Part shown: one piece after another, positions 45,143 to 53,510 of the stretch
Numbering within the stretch: position 1 is the stretch's first letter
How the letters are laid out: the number at the start of each line of letters is the position of its first letter
The notes under the pieces: model-generated
What the model saw: the letters and a program-made list of their open reading frames with translations, nothing else
Told to the model about the DNA's origin: nothing
The model's database searches: none
Made by a program: the position numbers and the translations under genes
Source of the DNA: Bacteroidetes bacterium UBA7674
GTDB taxonomy: Bacteria > Bacteroidota > Bacteroidia > Chitinophagales > Chitinophagaceae
Direction of reading: 5' to 3'
DNA length: 64,000 bases
NCBI GenBank assembly: GCA_002483105.1
Contig: DLHG01000009.1
Location: forward strand, 263,598-327,597

Positions 45143-45270
45143 TGTGTCCATTGGTCTGTTCCCGCAATAATGATATGGGTGGTTTACAGGCATTATACTC
45201 CGTCCGCCTCCCGAGGGGAATGGTCGTCGCGTATGGTACTGCATATCACTGATGAGGGTCATTCATACTA

Positions 45271-45314
45271 ATGCCTGCCGTCATTAGTAAATGGTATCCG
45301 GCAAATTAGATTTG
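45271..45314 (+). promoter_or_regulatory. Class II-type regulon promoter, beta-helix membrane protein
   Basis: Dyad ATGCC-TGCC-GTCAT (45271-45284), centre 29.5 bp before TAGATTTG (45307-45314). Predicted leader about 12 bases. Confidence 0.85.
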
Positions 45315-45330
45315 CTCTAAACTATAAAAC

Positions 45331-46524
45331 ATGAAAAAGATCCTACTATTACTACTGGCAGCGTTCGGCTCGATGTATGCCAACGCCGCTTTCCAAACTA
45401 TCTATGGGCAGGAGGTCGTCATAACTAATAGCGTAGAAAATGACCTATACATTTCCGCAGGTAACGTAAGGATCGAAGCCCCCGTGCACGGCGATGTGCT
45501 GATATTAGGAGGTACTGTAACGATCAGCAGCAATGTGACCGGCAGTATTTTCGTGCTGGGTGGTGAACTTATTTTCAGTGGTTGGGTGGACGGCAATCTG
45601 CGGTGTGCAGGAGGCAAAGTAAATATAACAGGCACTATAATGAAGGACCTCGTCGTTGCCTCAGGCGATGTCACCTGTGAGAAGAAGTCAATTGTAAATG
45701 GAGGTATTCTGGCAGCCGGTGGCAAATTGGCTATTGATGGCCTGGTGAAGCAAAATGTCCAGTCCTATGCCGGAACAACGAATATTTCAGGTGATATCCA
45801 CGGTGAGCTGAATTGCAGAGGTGATGCCATCTATATTGACGGCACTATCGGAAGAAATGCCCGGCTGGCAGCAAATGATATACAGATAGGAGAAAACGCT
45901 GCTTTCCAGGACAGGGTAAACTATTGGACAGGTGACGGGGATGTCGACTTTAGGGGTTCAATGTTTGACAGGAAGCCGGTCTTCGATAATGCTCTTGCGA
46001 TCAAGCAGCCAGACTGGCAATTACTGGGATTTGCATCCGTGCTCTATCTTCTATGGTACTTACTGGCATCGCTTTGCGTAATCATCCTGTTCCAGTATCT
46101 ATTGAGAAAATTCTTTCTCAGATCCGCCAACCGGGATAATACGATGACCGGCAAGTCATTCGCCTATGGCTTAATATTCATGATCATATTGCCTGCGTTA
46201 ATAATTCTGAGCATAATATCCCTGATAGGCATTCCTATAGGGGTGCTATTAATAATGCTACTGTCGGGCCTGGCGATATTCAATAGCATACTGCTATCAA
46301 TTTTCGCTGCTAACTGGATCAACAATAAGTATATCAAGAACTGGGGGAATAACAAGATCATAGGTATAGCCTTTGTCATCTTTATCGGCATTAAGATCAT
46401 CACCCTGGTTCCATTCATTGGATGGTTGATACTCTTCGTGTTATCCGCGATAATGTTCGGCTCCATTGTTCGTAATAATATACTTAAAGAGCGTCACAGG
46501 GTAGCAAAAATCACATCACGTTAA
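45331..46524 (+). CDS. Exported bactofilin-like beta-helix protein with C-terminal membrane domain
   Basis: 397 residues. Signal peptide (ends SMYANA), then residues 20-200 built of about ten short repeats with the G-x-V-x-I-x-G-x-V/N-G spacing of bactofilin-type beta helices (NVRIEAPVHGDVLILGG, VTISSNVTGSIFVLGG). Residues 225-385 contain four or five transmembrane helices. Unlike classical cytoplasmic bactofilins, the helix should face the periplasm. An envelope scaffold role is inference. A 54-residue membrane protein follows after 12 bp. Confidence 0.83.
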   Translation: MKKILLLLLAAFGSMYANAAFQTIYGQEVVITNSVENDLYISAGNVRIEAPVHGDVLILGGTVTISSNVTGSIFVLGGELIFSGWVDGNLRCAGGKVNITGTIMKDLVVASGDVTCEKKSIVNGGILAAGGKLAIDGLVKQNVQSYAGTTNISGDIHGELNCRGDAIYIDGTIGRNARLAANDIQIGENAAFQDRVNYWTGDGDVDFRGSMFDRKPVFDNALAIKQPDWQLLGFASVLYLLWYLLASLCVIILFQYLLRKFFLRSANRDNTMTGKSFAYGLIFMIILPALIILSIISLIGIPIGVLLIMLLSGLAIFNSILLSIFAANWINNKYIKNWGNNKIIGIAFVIFIGIKIITLVPFIGWLILFVLSAIMFGSIVRNNILKERHRVAKITSR

Positions 46525-46536
46525 AATTATAATACT

Positions 46537-46701
46537 ATGGAATACTTATTTAGCAAAACAGCATTGTACGAATTAGCCGAGTACGCAATATCAGGACTTG
46601 TATTGATATTCGGAGTAAAATATCTCAAAGAGATCATAGAGATAGTATTTACTGAACTGTATGCATATTTTATTCAAGGACAGCGGCTCCTGATGAGATA
46701 A
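46537..46701 (+). CDS. Small single-pass membrane protein, 54 residues
   Basis: Begins MEYLFSKTALYELAEYAISG and has one hydrophobic helix (about 17-40, GLVLIFGVKYLKEIIEIVF) rich in Ile, Leu and Glu. Starts 12 bp after the beta-helix gene, so probably co-transcribed. Unknown family; called because of operon position, codon use like its neighbours and a coherent membrane segment. Confidence 0.62.
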   Translation: MEYLFSKTALYELAEYAISGLVLIFGVKYLKEIIEIVFTELYAYFIQGQRLLMR

Positions 46702-46719
46702 TTAAGATCATCTCAGACG

Positions 46720-46763
46720 ATAACTACGGTCATTGAAATAACAATACAATACAGATAATTTTG
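46720..46763 (+). promoter_or_regulatory. Class II-type regulon promoter, hsp20
   Basis: Dyad ATAAC-TACG-GTCAT (46720-46733), centre 29.5 bp before TAATTTTG (46756-46763). Leader about 26 bases, containing AAAGGAGGA before the ATG, an unusually strong Shine-Dalgarno for this phylum. Confidence 0.85.
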
Positions 46764-46793
46764 AAAATTATTTAACAAAAAAAGGAGGACATC

Positions 46794-47237
46794 ATGTCAA
46801 AGAATGCATTAACGAAAGTAAGAGAAGTACTACCATCTATGTTCGATGATTTTTTCAAGCCATGGAATGAAAGGTTCGATGGCAACAACGGCTTTTCGCG
46901 AGCGCTAACGGTTCCGGCGGTAAATATCACTGAAGAGAAAGACTGTTACAAAGCTGAATTGGCCGTTCCGGGAATGGAAAAGGACGATTTTAGAATCGAC
47001 GTTGATGACAGTACATTAACCATCAGCGCTGAAAAGGAAGAGAAAAAGGAAGAAAAAGAGAAAAAATACACGCGCAAAGAATATAGCTATTCTTCTTTCT
47101 CACGCAGCTTTACGTTGCCCCAGGAAGTAAAGAAAGACGGTATAGAGGCGAAATACAGCAACGGTATACTGATTGTGACGCTTCCGAAGAAAGATGAGGC
47201 AAAGAACCGGGAATCGAAAACGATCAAGGTTAGCTAG
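46794..47237 (+). CDS. Hsp20/alpha-crystallin small heat-shock protein
   Basis: 147 residues. N-terminal arm with MFDDFFKPW, alpha-crystallin domain about 38-130 (VPAVNITEEKDCYKAELAVPG, SFSRSFTLP, KYSNGILIVTLPKK) and the C-terminal extension ending SKTIKVS with the I-x-V motif. ATP-independent holdase. Monocistronic with its own regulon promoter and terminator; preceded by a strong AGGAGG, so high translation is likely. Confidence 0.97.
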   Translation: MSKNALTKVREVLPSMFDDFFKPWNERFDGNNGFSRALTVPAVNITEEKDCYKAELAVPGMEKDDFRIDVDDSTLTISAEKEEKKEEKEKKYTRKEYSYSSFSRSFTLPQEVKKDGIEAKYSNGILIVTLPKKDEAKNRESKTIKVS

Positions 47238-47269
47238 GTTGGCAAAGATTTAGATTGATAGAAGTATAG

Positions 47270-47301
47270 ATGACAGGAGGAGCAATTGCTCCTCTTGTCA
47301 T
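47270..47301 (+). terminator. Terminator after hsp20
   Basis: 16-bp hairpin ATGACAGGAGGAGCAA with its complement (one G-T pair) followed by TTATTATTA. Its ends read ATGAC and GTCAT, but the spacing does not fit the regulon dyad. Confidence 0.85.
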
Positions 47302-47331
47302 TATTATTAGCTTTACATTCAAAATACCAAA

Positions 47332-47748
47332 ATGGCGGATACCAGCATTTTCCTTGATAAGGATACAAAACCCGGCAATGAGGAACTTAAAGCTGCATTG
47401 GGCAAATTGTATAGGTCATGGGTAAGGGTTGTAAAATATGCAATAGAAAATGGCCCCGGTACTGAGGAATGGCACTATTCCAAATCGGGATGGAACTGCA
47501 GGATAAAAGGCAAGAAAAGTGTCATTATCTATCTGATGCCTGGCGATCGCCACTTCAGGGCCAGCTTTGTGCTTGGTGGCAAGGCTACAACAGAGGCTCT
47601 TGAAAGTAATATACCTGACGACATAAAGAAGCTTATCAGCGAGGCTAAAGTATATGCCGAAGGGCGTGGGGTACGAATAGATGTTACAAGCGATAAAATG
47701 ACCGCGCACATAGAAACCCTTATAAATATCAAGCTTTCTACGAAGTAG
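47332..47748 (+). CDS. DUF3788 family protein
   Basis: 138 residues, soluble. WHYSKSGWNCRIKGKKSVIIYLMPGDRHFRASFVLG is the characteristic core of DUF3788 (a DUF1801/DUF5655-like small fold of unknown function). No regulon dyad precedes it; a weak -7 box TAGCTTTA lies at 47308-47315. Convergent with the AI-2E gene with adjacent stops. Confidence 0.85.
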   Translation: MADTSIFLDKDTKPGNEELKAALGKLYRSWVRVVKYAIENGPGTEEWHYSKSGWNCRIKGKKSVIIYLMPGDRHFRASFVLGGKATTEALESNIPDDIKKLISEAKVYAEGRGVRIDVTSDKMTAHIETLINIKLSTK

Positions 47749-48795
47749 CTATTCCTCCCTGCTAAGTAGTACGTTAATTGCCTTCCAGTCTTCTACATGA
47801 TCGGTTACTATCTTAAAGATGGCAACGAAGGGGATAAAAAGTATCATGCCTGCCACACCCCAGAGGATGGTCCCGACGATGATCGCGACAAGGGTTGCCC
47901 ATGTACTTACATTTAGCTGGGTGGCCACCACTCTTGGAAAGATCACATTCGCCTCCAGGTACTGGACAAATCCGAATACACCTATAATTCCGAGTGGATA
48001 CCACATAGAGTCTTTCGTAATGATGGCGGCAGATATAGGTAGTAGTGCGCTTATCAAAATGCCGACATAGGGAATGATCGTCATAAACGCGGTAAGCATC
48101 CCATAAAGCACCGCATGTTCTATCCCTAAAGCTAGCAGACCAATACTATTAAGAACACCCACTATCAGGTAAACAATCAACGTACCTTTGATGAACCTGA
48201 AATATGTTGTTGTTGTCTGGTGAAGAATAATGTGTAGCCTGCCTTTGAACTTATTGCCGACTATTAACTCCAGGAATTTCACGAAAGTTTCCCGTTGGTA
48301 CAGGTATAAAGCCGCAAAAACCGGTATCATAAACAGCATAAAGAGCATAGTCGATGTTGCGCTGAGTACTCCCTGTATGGCCGACCCAATACCATTCTGG
48401 AGATTTGTGCTCATTTTTTGCAACCACTCATCTTGCACTGTTAACGGTACAGAGAGGTTTTCATATATCCATTGCTTCATTCCGGGTGATAGTTTGACCA
48501 GTTTTTGAGCCATTACAGGTATATCACGAACCAAATAGTTTAACTCCAGGCTTAATAACCATATCAAAACACTAAAAAGCACTACGACAATCGTTAATGA
48601 CAATGTGATAGCCAGCGTTCGTGACCATTTCCTTTGTTCCAGCCATTTGCAAACCGGGTACATCACTATTGCTACCAGTAAGCCAAATGATGCCGGAATA
48701 AAAAGGGTCTTTCCGAAGTATAAAATCAGGGATATAAATACTGTTACCTGTAGATATTGGAGTACCCTATTGCTGTTTTGGATATTGGTATTCAT
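47749..48795 (-). CDS. AI-2E family transporter (PerM/TqsA-like)
   Basis: About 349 residues from the ATG at 48795 (ATGs at 48804 and 48825 are in frame). Seven or eight transmembrane helices; LFIPASFGLLVAIVMYPVCKWLE at the N-terminus, a soluble loop (about 90-150), and the conserved PYVGILISALLPIS and GVAGMILFIPFVAIFKIV segments. Family members export small molecules or act in osmotic/pH stress; the cargo here is unknown. Confidence 0.9.
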   Translation of the reverse strand: MNTNIQNSNRVLQYLQVTVFISLILYFGKTLFIPASFGLLVAIVMYPVCKWLEQRKWSRTLAITLSLTIVVVLFSVLIWLLSLELNYLVRDIPVMAQKLVKLSPGMKQWIYENLSVPLTVQDEWLQKMSTNLQNGIGSAIQGVLSATSTMLFMLFMIPVFAALYLYQRETFVKFLELIVGNKFKGRLHIILHQTTTTYFRFIKGTLIVYLIVGVLNSIGLLALGIEHAVLYGMLTAFMTIIPYVGILISALLPISAAIITKDSMWYPLGIIGVFGFVQYLEANVIFPRVVATQLNVSTWATLVAIIVGTILWGVAGMILFIPFVAIFKIVTDHVEDWKAINVLLSREE

Positions 48796-48813
48796 CGTAG
48801 TCATAATTATGAG

Positions 48814-48857
48814 CAATAATAGCATGCACTCTAATGAATTTTAATGATCCCGGCAAC
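48814..48857 (-). promoter_or_regulatory. Possible class II-type regulon promoter, AI-2E gene (weak)
   Basis: Minus-strand GTTGC-CGGG-ATCAT (48857-48844) with only the proximal half well matched, centre 29.5 bp before TATTATTG (48821-48814). Kept because the spacing is exact; otherwise weak. Confidence 0.4.
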
Positions 48858-48937
48858 CGTATCTCCTGATATATATCATGCGAATGATTTTTTGACTCCG
48901 TCAGCAGTCATTAAGGTGATATCAATATGCACTTCTA

Positions 48938-48981
48938 ATGACCACCGTCATAGACCGTACATATCTCCCATACTAGATTTG
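48938..48981 (+). promoter_or_regulatory. Class II-type regulon promoter, universal stress/Mla operon
   Basis: Perfect dyad ATGAC-CACC-GTCAT (48938-48951), centre 29.5 bp before a perfect TAGATTTG (48974-48981). Predicted +1 near 48986 excludes the upstream ATG at 48844 and supports the ATG at 49000. Confidence 0.92.
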
Positions 48982-48999
48982 TCCTATAAAAATCAGCAT

Positions 49000-49809
49000 A
49001 TGAAAAAGGTAATAACTGTATTTGATGGAGAAAATTTTCCTGAAACCGGCATCAACTTTGTAAAAGAGTACCCTTCTGATAAAAAACCTTTGTTGGTCGG
49101 CGTATTTCTCAGCTCTGTAGATTACTCTAATGAATTTAGCTCTATAAGTATGGGAGGAAGTGTCGTTCCTGTTATAGAAGACGTAGAAAAAGTATCCGCA
49201 AACATCAAAAAATTCAAGTCGCTGTGTGAACAGGCTCATATAGAGTGTAAGGTACACAATGACTCGGGTGAAGAGGCCCTCGAACAACTTCGTGAGGAGA
49301 CGATATTTGCTGACCTGCTGATACTCAGCAGTGAACACTTTTACAACAGTATGAACCAGGAGCAACCCGGCCCTAATATGAAGAATATACTGGAAAGAAC
49401 AGAGTGTCCCGTGTTATTGCTGCCGGATAACTTTACCTATCCGAAAAAAAATATATTCGCTTACGACGGCGGCGAAATGTCAGTATATGCCATCAAGCAA
49501 TTCTCTTACATCTTTCCGGAGTTCAGGAAAAATAGCAGTACGCTGGTATATGCGAGCGAACACGAAGAGAGTATTCCGCAGAAACAGCTTGTAGAAGAGT
49601 TGGTAAGTCGACATTTCTCCGGGCTGGAATTACACAGGCTTGATTTCTCTCCCCGTAAATACTTTAGTACATGGCTTTCCGGCCTTAATGATGCGATACT
49701 GGTGACCGGGGGGTATTCCCGGAAAGGACTAAGCTCGATCTTTCACAAGAATTTTATGTCGGAGGTAATTGCCGATCATAGGGTGCCGGTTTTCATAGCA
49801 CATAAATAA
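49000..49809 (+). CDS. Universal stress protein, two UspA-like domains
   Basis: 269 residues from the ATG at 49000, chosen because it follows the predicted transcription start by 14 bases; an upstream frame to 48844 lies in promoter DNA. Two UspA-type alpha/beta halves (about 1-145 and 148-269), with NILERTECPVLLLPDNF ending the first and VIADHRVPVFIAHK the second. The ATP-binding loop is degenerate (GGYSRKGLSSIFHKNF). First gene of a five-gene operon with the lipid transporter. Confidence 0.9.
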   Translation: MKKVITVFDGENFPETGINFVKEYPSDKKPLLVGVFLSSVDYSNEFSSISMGGSVVPVIEDVEKVSANIKKFKSLCEQAHIECKVHNDSGEEALEQLREETIFADLLILSSEHFYNSMNQEQPGPNMKNILERTECPVLLLPDNFTYPKKNIFAYDGGEMSVYAIKQFSYIFPEFRKNSSTLVYASEHEESIPQKQLVEELVSRHFSGLELHRLDFSPRKYFSTWLSGLNDAILVTGGYSRKGLSSIFHKNFMSEVIADHRVPVFIAHK

Positions 49810-49839
49810 CTGACCCTTATCCTTTGATAATCTATAGTT

Positions 49840-50604
49840 ATGGCATCTAGTTCAAAAACATTTTTTTCTGAAGCCGGAGCGATGACCCGTTTTGCCGGGG
49901 TGTTTTTTCAACAGGCATTCAAACCACGATATGAATTCCGCGCTTTCATAAAGCAATGCTATATCATTGGCTATCAGTCCTTGCCATTGGTAGGAATCAC
50001 AGGTTTCATTATGGGGCTCGTACTTACAATGCAACTGCGGCCGTCTATGGTTGATTATGGAGTAGAGGCACAGATCCCCGCGGTAATAGGACTAGCTATT
50101 ATAAGAGAAATAGGACCGGTTATCACCGGCCTCATATTTGCCGGAAAGATCGGTTCCAGTATTGGAGCGGAATTGGGCTCTATGCGCGTCACAGAACAGA
50201 TAGATGCAATGGAGGTGTCAGGCACGAACCCTTATAAGTACCTCATCGTTACACGAGTGGCTGCAACTACGCTAATGTTACCGGTGCTTGTGATACTCTC
50301 GGATGCGATATCCCTGTATGGAGCGTATTTAGGTGTTAACATCAGGGCCGTCACGAGCCCGAGTCTTTTTATTACACAGGTTTTCGACGTGCTGGACTAC
50401 AGTGACGTTTTACCTGCGATATTTAAGACCTTTTTCTTTGGGTTTGCGGTTGGGATGATAGGTAGTTTTAAAGGATATAATTCAAAGAAAGGAACTGAGG
50501 GTGTAGGCCGTTCAGCAAATTCTGCGGTTGTACTGGCTTCCCTGGCAATTTTTGTGATAGATCTCATTGTGGTACAGATAACTGAAATAATGGGCATCAA
50601 CTAG
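49840..50604 (+). CDS. MlaE-family lipid ABC transporter permease
   Basis: 254 residues. Five or six membrane helices with the family hallmarks FIMGLVLTMQLRPSMVDYG, REIGPVITGLIFAGKIGSSIGAELGSMRVTEQIDAMEVSGTNP (split here only for reference to the EIGP and EQIDAME motifs) and FGFAVGMIGSFKGY. Permease of a Mla/Mce-type complex that moves phospholipid between membranes. 30 bp after the stress gene, 2 bp before the ATPase gene. Confidence 0.95.
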   Translation: MASSSKTFFSEAGAMTRFAGVFFQQAFKPRYEFRAFIKQCYIIGYQSLPLVGITGFIMGLVLTMQLRPSMVDYGVEAQIPAVIGLAIIREIGPVITGLIFAGKIGSSIGAELGSMRVTEQIDAMEVSGTNPYKYLIVTRVAATTLMLPVLVILSDAISLYGAYLGVNIRAVTSPSLFITQVFDVLDYSDVLPAIFKTFFFGFAVGMIGSFKGYNSKKGTEGVGRSANSAVVLASLAIFVIDLIVVQITEIMGIN

Positions 50605-50606
50605 CT

Positions 50607-51365
50607 ATGGAAACAAGCGCCACATACATACCAGGCGAATCCCCGGTCATCTCAATAAATGGTCTTTCAAAGGCATTTGGTACCCATGTGGTGTTGGACG
50701 ATTTCTCACTACAGCTAGAGAGGGGGCAAACCAAGGTCGTCCTCGGTCGTTCAGGTTCAGGAAAATCAGTGCTTATTAAGTGCATTATTGGCCTTCTACC
50801 GCCTGATGCAGGAGAGATCATCGTGCTGGGTAATGATATTATTCATCTGGGCCATGACGAACTGGATGAAGTACGGGTGAAGATCGGCTTCTTATTCCAG
50901 AGCAATGCATTGTACGACTCAATGACCATTAGAGAGAACCTGGAATTTCCTATGCGCAGGCATACGGTAGGGATATCGGATAAAGAAGCAGAGAGCCGGA
51001 TAATAGAAGTGTTGACAGATGTTGGATTGGAGCATACTATAGACATGATGCCTTCAGAACTTTCCGGTGGTATGCAGAAACGGATAGCACTGGCGCGCAC
51101 ACTTATTCTGAGGCCTGAGATCATCCTTTATGACGAACCTACCACAGGACTTGACCCTGTAACGGGAAGGGAGATCACCAGCCTGATAAAGAGTATACAA
51201 CGTCAGTACAATACATCGGCTATTATTATTTCGCACGACATGAAATGTGTAAAAGCCGCCGCTGATTCTGTAGCTATATTGATCAATGGCAAATGCTACA
51301 CTGAGAACACATACCAGGCGCTTAAACAGTCAGATGACCCTCAGGTAAAACAATTTTTTGAATGA
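50607..51365 (+). CDS. MlaF-type ABC transporter ATP-binding protein
   Basis: 252 residues. Walker A GRSGSGKS, Q-loop FLFQSNALYDSMT, signature LSGGMQKRIALART, Walker B ILYDEPTTGLDP and switch His in IISHDMK. The SNALYDSMTI Q-loop is characteristic of Mla/Mce ATPases. Its stop overlaps the next start (ATGA). Confidence 0.96.
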   Translation: METSATYIPGESPVISINGLSKAFGTHVVLDDFSLQLERGQTKVVLGRSGSGKSVLIKCIIGLLPPDAGEIIVLGNDIIHLGHDELDEVRVKIGFLFQSNALYDSMTIRENLEFPMRRHTVGISDKEAESRIIEVLTDVGLEHTIDMMPSELSGGMQKRIALARTLILRPEIILYDEPTTGLDPVTGREITSLIKSIQRQYNTSAIIISHDMKCVKAAADSVAILINGKCYTENTYQALKQSDDPQVKQFFE

Positions 51366-52351
51366 TCATGGCAAAGCAAACCTTAAGTAATATAAAATTG
51401 GGCGTTTTCGTCATCTCGGGCCTCGTGCTGTTAGTGCTGATGTTGTATATCATCGGTAAAAACCAAAGTTTCTTTACCAGCAACTTTGAGATAAAGGTAC
51501 GTTTCAAAAATGTTGATGGATTGACCGTTGGGAATAATGTCAGGTTTTCCGGCATACAATCGGGAACGGTAAAGAAGATCATTATAGTTAACGATACTAC
51601 AATAGAAGTAAGTATGCTGATAGCTAAAAGTATCAAAGATAATATCCGAAAGAACTCGATCGCCTACATTGGTTCGGAAGGACTGATGGGGAACAAGGTC
51701 GTCAACATTATTCCTAACACCATTCCCGCACCGGGTGTGGATGAAGGTGATATGATACAGGCACGGTCACAGCCAGATCTCAATGATGCTCTCGGAACCC
51801 TCTACCAAACGAATGATAATGTTGCTGTCATTTCCCGGGATTTGTTGCAGACAGTGCATAAGATCAACAATAGCGTACTATTAAATGAGTTGTTGAACGA
51901 TACTTTATTGCTTTCAGACCTTCAACTATCGCTTAGGAATGTTAAGGTTTCTTCCGAACACATCAATAATTCCGCCGTACTTGTACACGATGCAATGAGC
52001 GGCATGCGGCAAGGGAAAGGTGTTCTGGGTGTGTTGCTAACCGACAAGAGCGCCGAAAGGGACGCGGCCCGGGCTTTAGCCAATATTAATGCGGCCAGTG
52101 ACCGGGCGAACCGGTTAGTAACAAAAATTGACAGCATAGCCGGAGCATTAGAGGTGAGTATCAACAATAGAGATGGATTGGTGTATGCATTACTGCAAGA
52201 CACAGCATTTGCAGGCCGGCTTGGCAGAAGCCTTAATAACGTGGAAAGCGGAACGGCCGCATTTAACGAAGACATGGAGGCGCTGAAGCATAATTTTCTA
52301 TTGAGAGGGTATTTTAAGAAAAAGAACAAAGTTAAAAACAATAAAAACTGA
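51362..52351 (+). CDS. MCE/MlaD-family substrate-binding protein
   Basis: 329 residues. One N-terminal membrane helix (KLGVFVISGLVLLVLMLYIIG), then the MCE domain (about 38-115: VRFKNVDGLTVGNNVRFSGIQSGTVKKI) and a long helical C-terminal part (about 130-329). Either ATG at 51362 or 51368 may start it. Expected to carry lipid across the periplasm with MlaE and MlaF. Confidence 0.93.
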   Translation: MIMAKQTLSNIKLGVFVISGLVLLVLMLYIIGKNQSFFTSNFEIKVRFKNVDGLTVGNNVRFSGIQSGTVKKIIIVNDTTIEVSMLIAKSIKDNIRKNSIAYIGSEGLMGNKVVNIIPNTIPAPGVDEGDMIQARSQPDLNDALGTLYQTNDNVAVISRDLLQTVHKINNSVLLNELLNDTLLLSDLQLSLRNVKVSSEHINNSAVLVHDAMSGMRQGKGVLGVLLTDKSAERDAARALANINAASDRANRLVTKIDSIAGALEVSINNRDGLVYALLQDTAFAGRLGRSLNNVESGTAAFNEDMEALKHNFLLRGYFKKKNKVKNNKN

Positions 52352-52355
52352 AAAA

Positions 52356-52673
52356 ATGAATACGACAAATCCAATGGAGTTATTCCAGGCAGAAGCGCCG
52401 GAGGTGGCCAAGGCTTTTAACGACCTGATCGGGGCAATTGTTGCTTCAAAAGGACTGGATGAAAAAACGAAGCAGCTGATATACATAGCGATGAAAGCTA
52501 GCAACGGTGACGATACAGCAGTAAAATTTCATGCAATGATGGCCAAACAATTGGGTGCGACCAAAGCACAAGTTGTTGACGCCATCTTAGTAAGTCTTAC
52601 TGTCTCCGGCATAAAGGGGGTTGTGAGCTGTCTGCCTCATGTAGTAGCGTTGTTTGATGCAGACCATGGATAA
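52356..52673 (+). CDS. Carboxymuconolactone decarboxylase-like (AhpD fold) protein
   Basis: 105 residues, all helical. LDEKTKQLIYIAMKAS and AVKFHAMMAKQLGATKAQVVDAI follow the CMD/AhpD pattern, but the redox CxxC is absent (A-V-K-F-H in its place), so disulphide reductase activity is unlikely. 4 bp after the MCE gene, last of the operon. Confidence 0.85.
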   Translation: MNTTNPMELFQAEAPEVAKAFNDLIGAIVASKGLDEKTKQLIYIAMKASNGDDTAVKFHAMMAKQLGATKAQVVDAILVSLTVSGIKGVVSCLPHVVALFDADHG

Positions 52674-52726
52674 TAAAGAGCATCACCGTCGAAGGGCCGC
52701 AATTTTTCGCATAAGACGTATGATAG

Positions 52727-53236
52727 TCAAGTGTCTTTAAAGTAGACGTGAAGCCGTTCTACCGCCAGGTAAAATTTTCGTTCTCGTTTCGTGGTCCTGT
52801 AATCGTAGGTAAGCAGGTCAAGCCCACGCCAGATCATAAACCAACCGGCAGGCTCCATAACTACTTTCACCAGGGCGCCTATATAACTAGGTCCTGCTTT
52901 GTAAACTATTATAGAATCGACCAGCATTACTAACAAACCTGCTACAGAGAGTGACACCCCCCATCGCCATGTGTTTCGGAGTTTCTTATCCAATATTTCC
53001 CTTCTCTCAGATATTTGCTCCTTTAAGCTAGTCGCAATTGCATTTTCAATTTCCGAATTTCGCCTGTTAGCGGGTAACAATAAACTTACAGCTTCAGGTT
53101 GTTCATGCTTGTACTTGAATGCAATGCGCAATTCATCAACAAAATCTTCCGAGATCCGCCTTTTGAGATAGTGACGGGAATCAAAGACCGAGTATATGTC
53201 ATCATAAGAATCTAACCAAAGGCTGATCTCGTTCAT
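52727..53236 (-). CDS. Hypothetical two-helix membrane protein
   Basis: 169 residues: charged N-terminal region (1-85), two membrane helices (about 92-112 and 122-142) and a short basic tail. No family recognised. It follows the small Pro-rich gene by 11 bp on the same strand and shares its regulon promoter. Confidence 0.72.
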   Translation of the reverse strand: MNEISLWLDSYDDIYSVFDSRHYLKRRISEDFVDELRIAFKYKHEQPEAVSLLLPANRRNSEIENAIATSLKEQISERREILDKKLRNTWRWGVSLSVAGLLVMLVDSIIVYKAGPSYIGALVKVVMEPAGWFMIWRGLDLLTYDYRTTKRERKFYLAVERLHVYFKDT

Positions 53237-53247
53237 AGCCCGGGCTT

Positions 53248-53442
53248 TTAAGGTTCTGGTATTTCCGATGGCACATTCGGTTCAGGTCTTTCGGCCGGGA
53301 TTACCTCGGGAGGTTCCGGTAACCGACCTGGTGTTACAGGTTCTTGCTTTACAGGTGATTCCTGCTGTGTCCCCGGTTTTGGAAGCTCTATCGGCTTATC
53401 CCATTCGGCTTTTGCAGCAAGATCGGTCAAGTAGTTTTTCAT
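53248..53442 (-). CDS. Small proline/glutamate-rich protein
   Basis: 64 residues from the ATG at 53442 (MKNYLTDLAAKAEW), 12 bases after the predicted transcription start; an in-frame ATG at 53502 lies inside the promoter. The C-terminal two thirds are Pro/Glu-rich low-complexity sequence. Function unknown. Confidence 0.62.
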   Translation of the reverse strand: MKNYLTDLAAKAEWDKPIELPKPGTQQESPVKQEPVTPGRLPEPPEVIPAERPEPNVPSEIPEP

Positions 53443-53458
53443 GATCGTTATTTTAATC

Positions 53459-53502
53459 CAAATCAACGATACTTTTCGATACAGGTATTTGAGGACGATC
53501 AT
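53459..53502 (-). promoter_or_regulatory. Class II-type regulon promoter, leftward of a divergent pair
   Basis: Minus-strand dyad ATGAT-CGTC-CTCAA (53502-53489), centre 29.5 bp before TTGATTTG (53466-53459). Only 8 bp separate it from the rightward dyad at 53511. Confidence 0.72.
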
Positions 53503-53510
53503 TCATATGA

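Noticed and set aside
47270..47301. ATGAC and GTCAT at the ends of the hsp20 terminator read as a regulon site for the DUF3788 gene
   Set aside because: The half-sites are 22 bp apart instead of 4, and the hairpin fully explains the symmetry.
48844..48999. N-terminal extension of the universal stress protein
   Set aside because: It overlaps the perfect regulon dyad and -7 box; the ATG at 49000 has the expected short leader.
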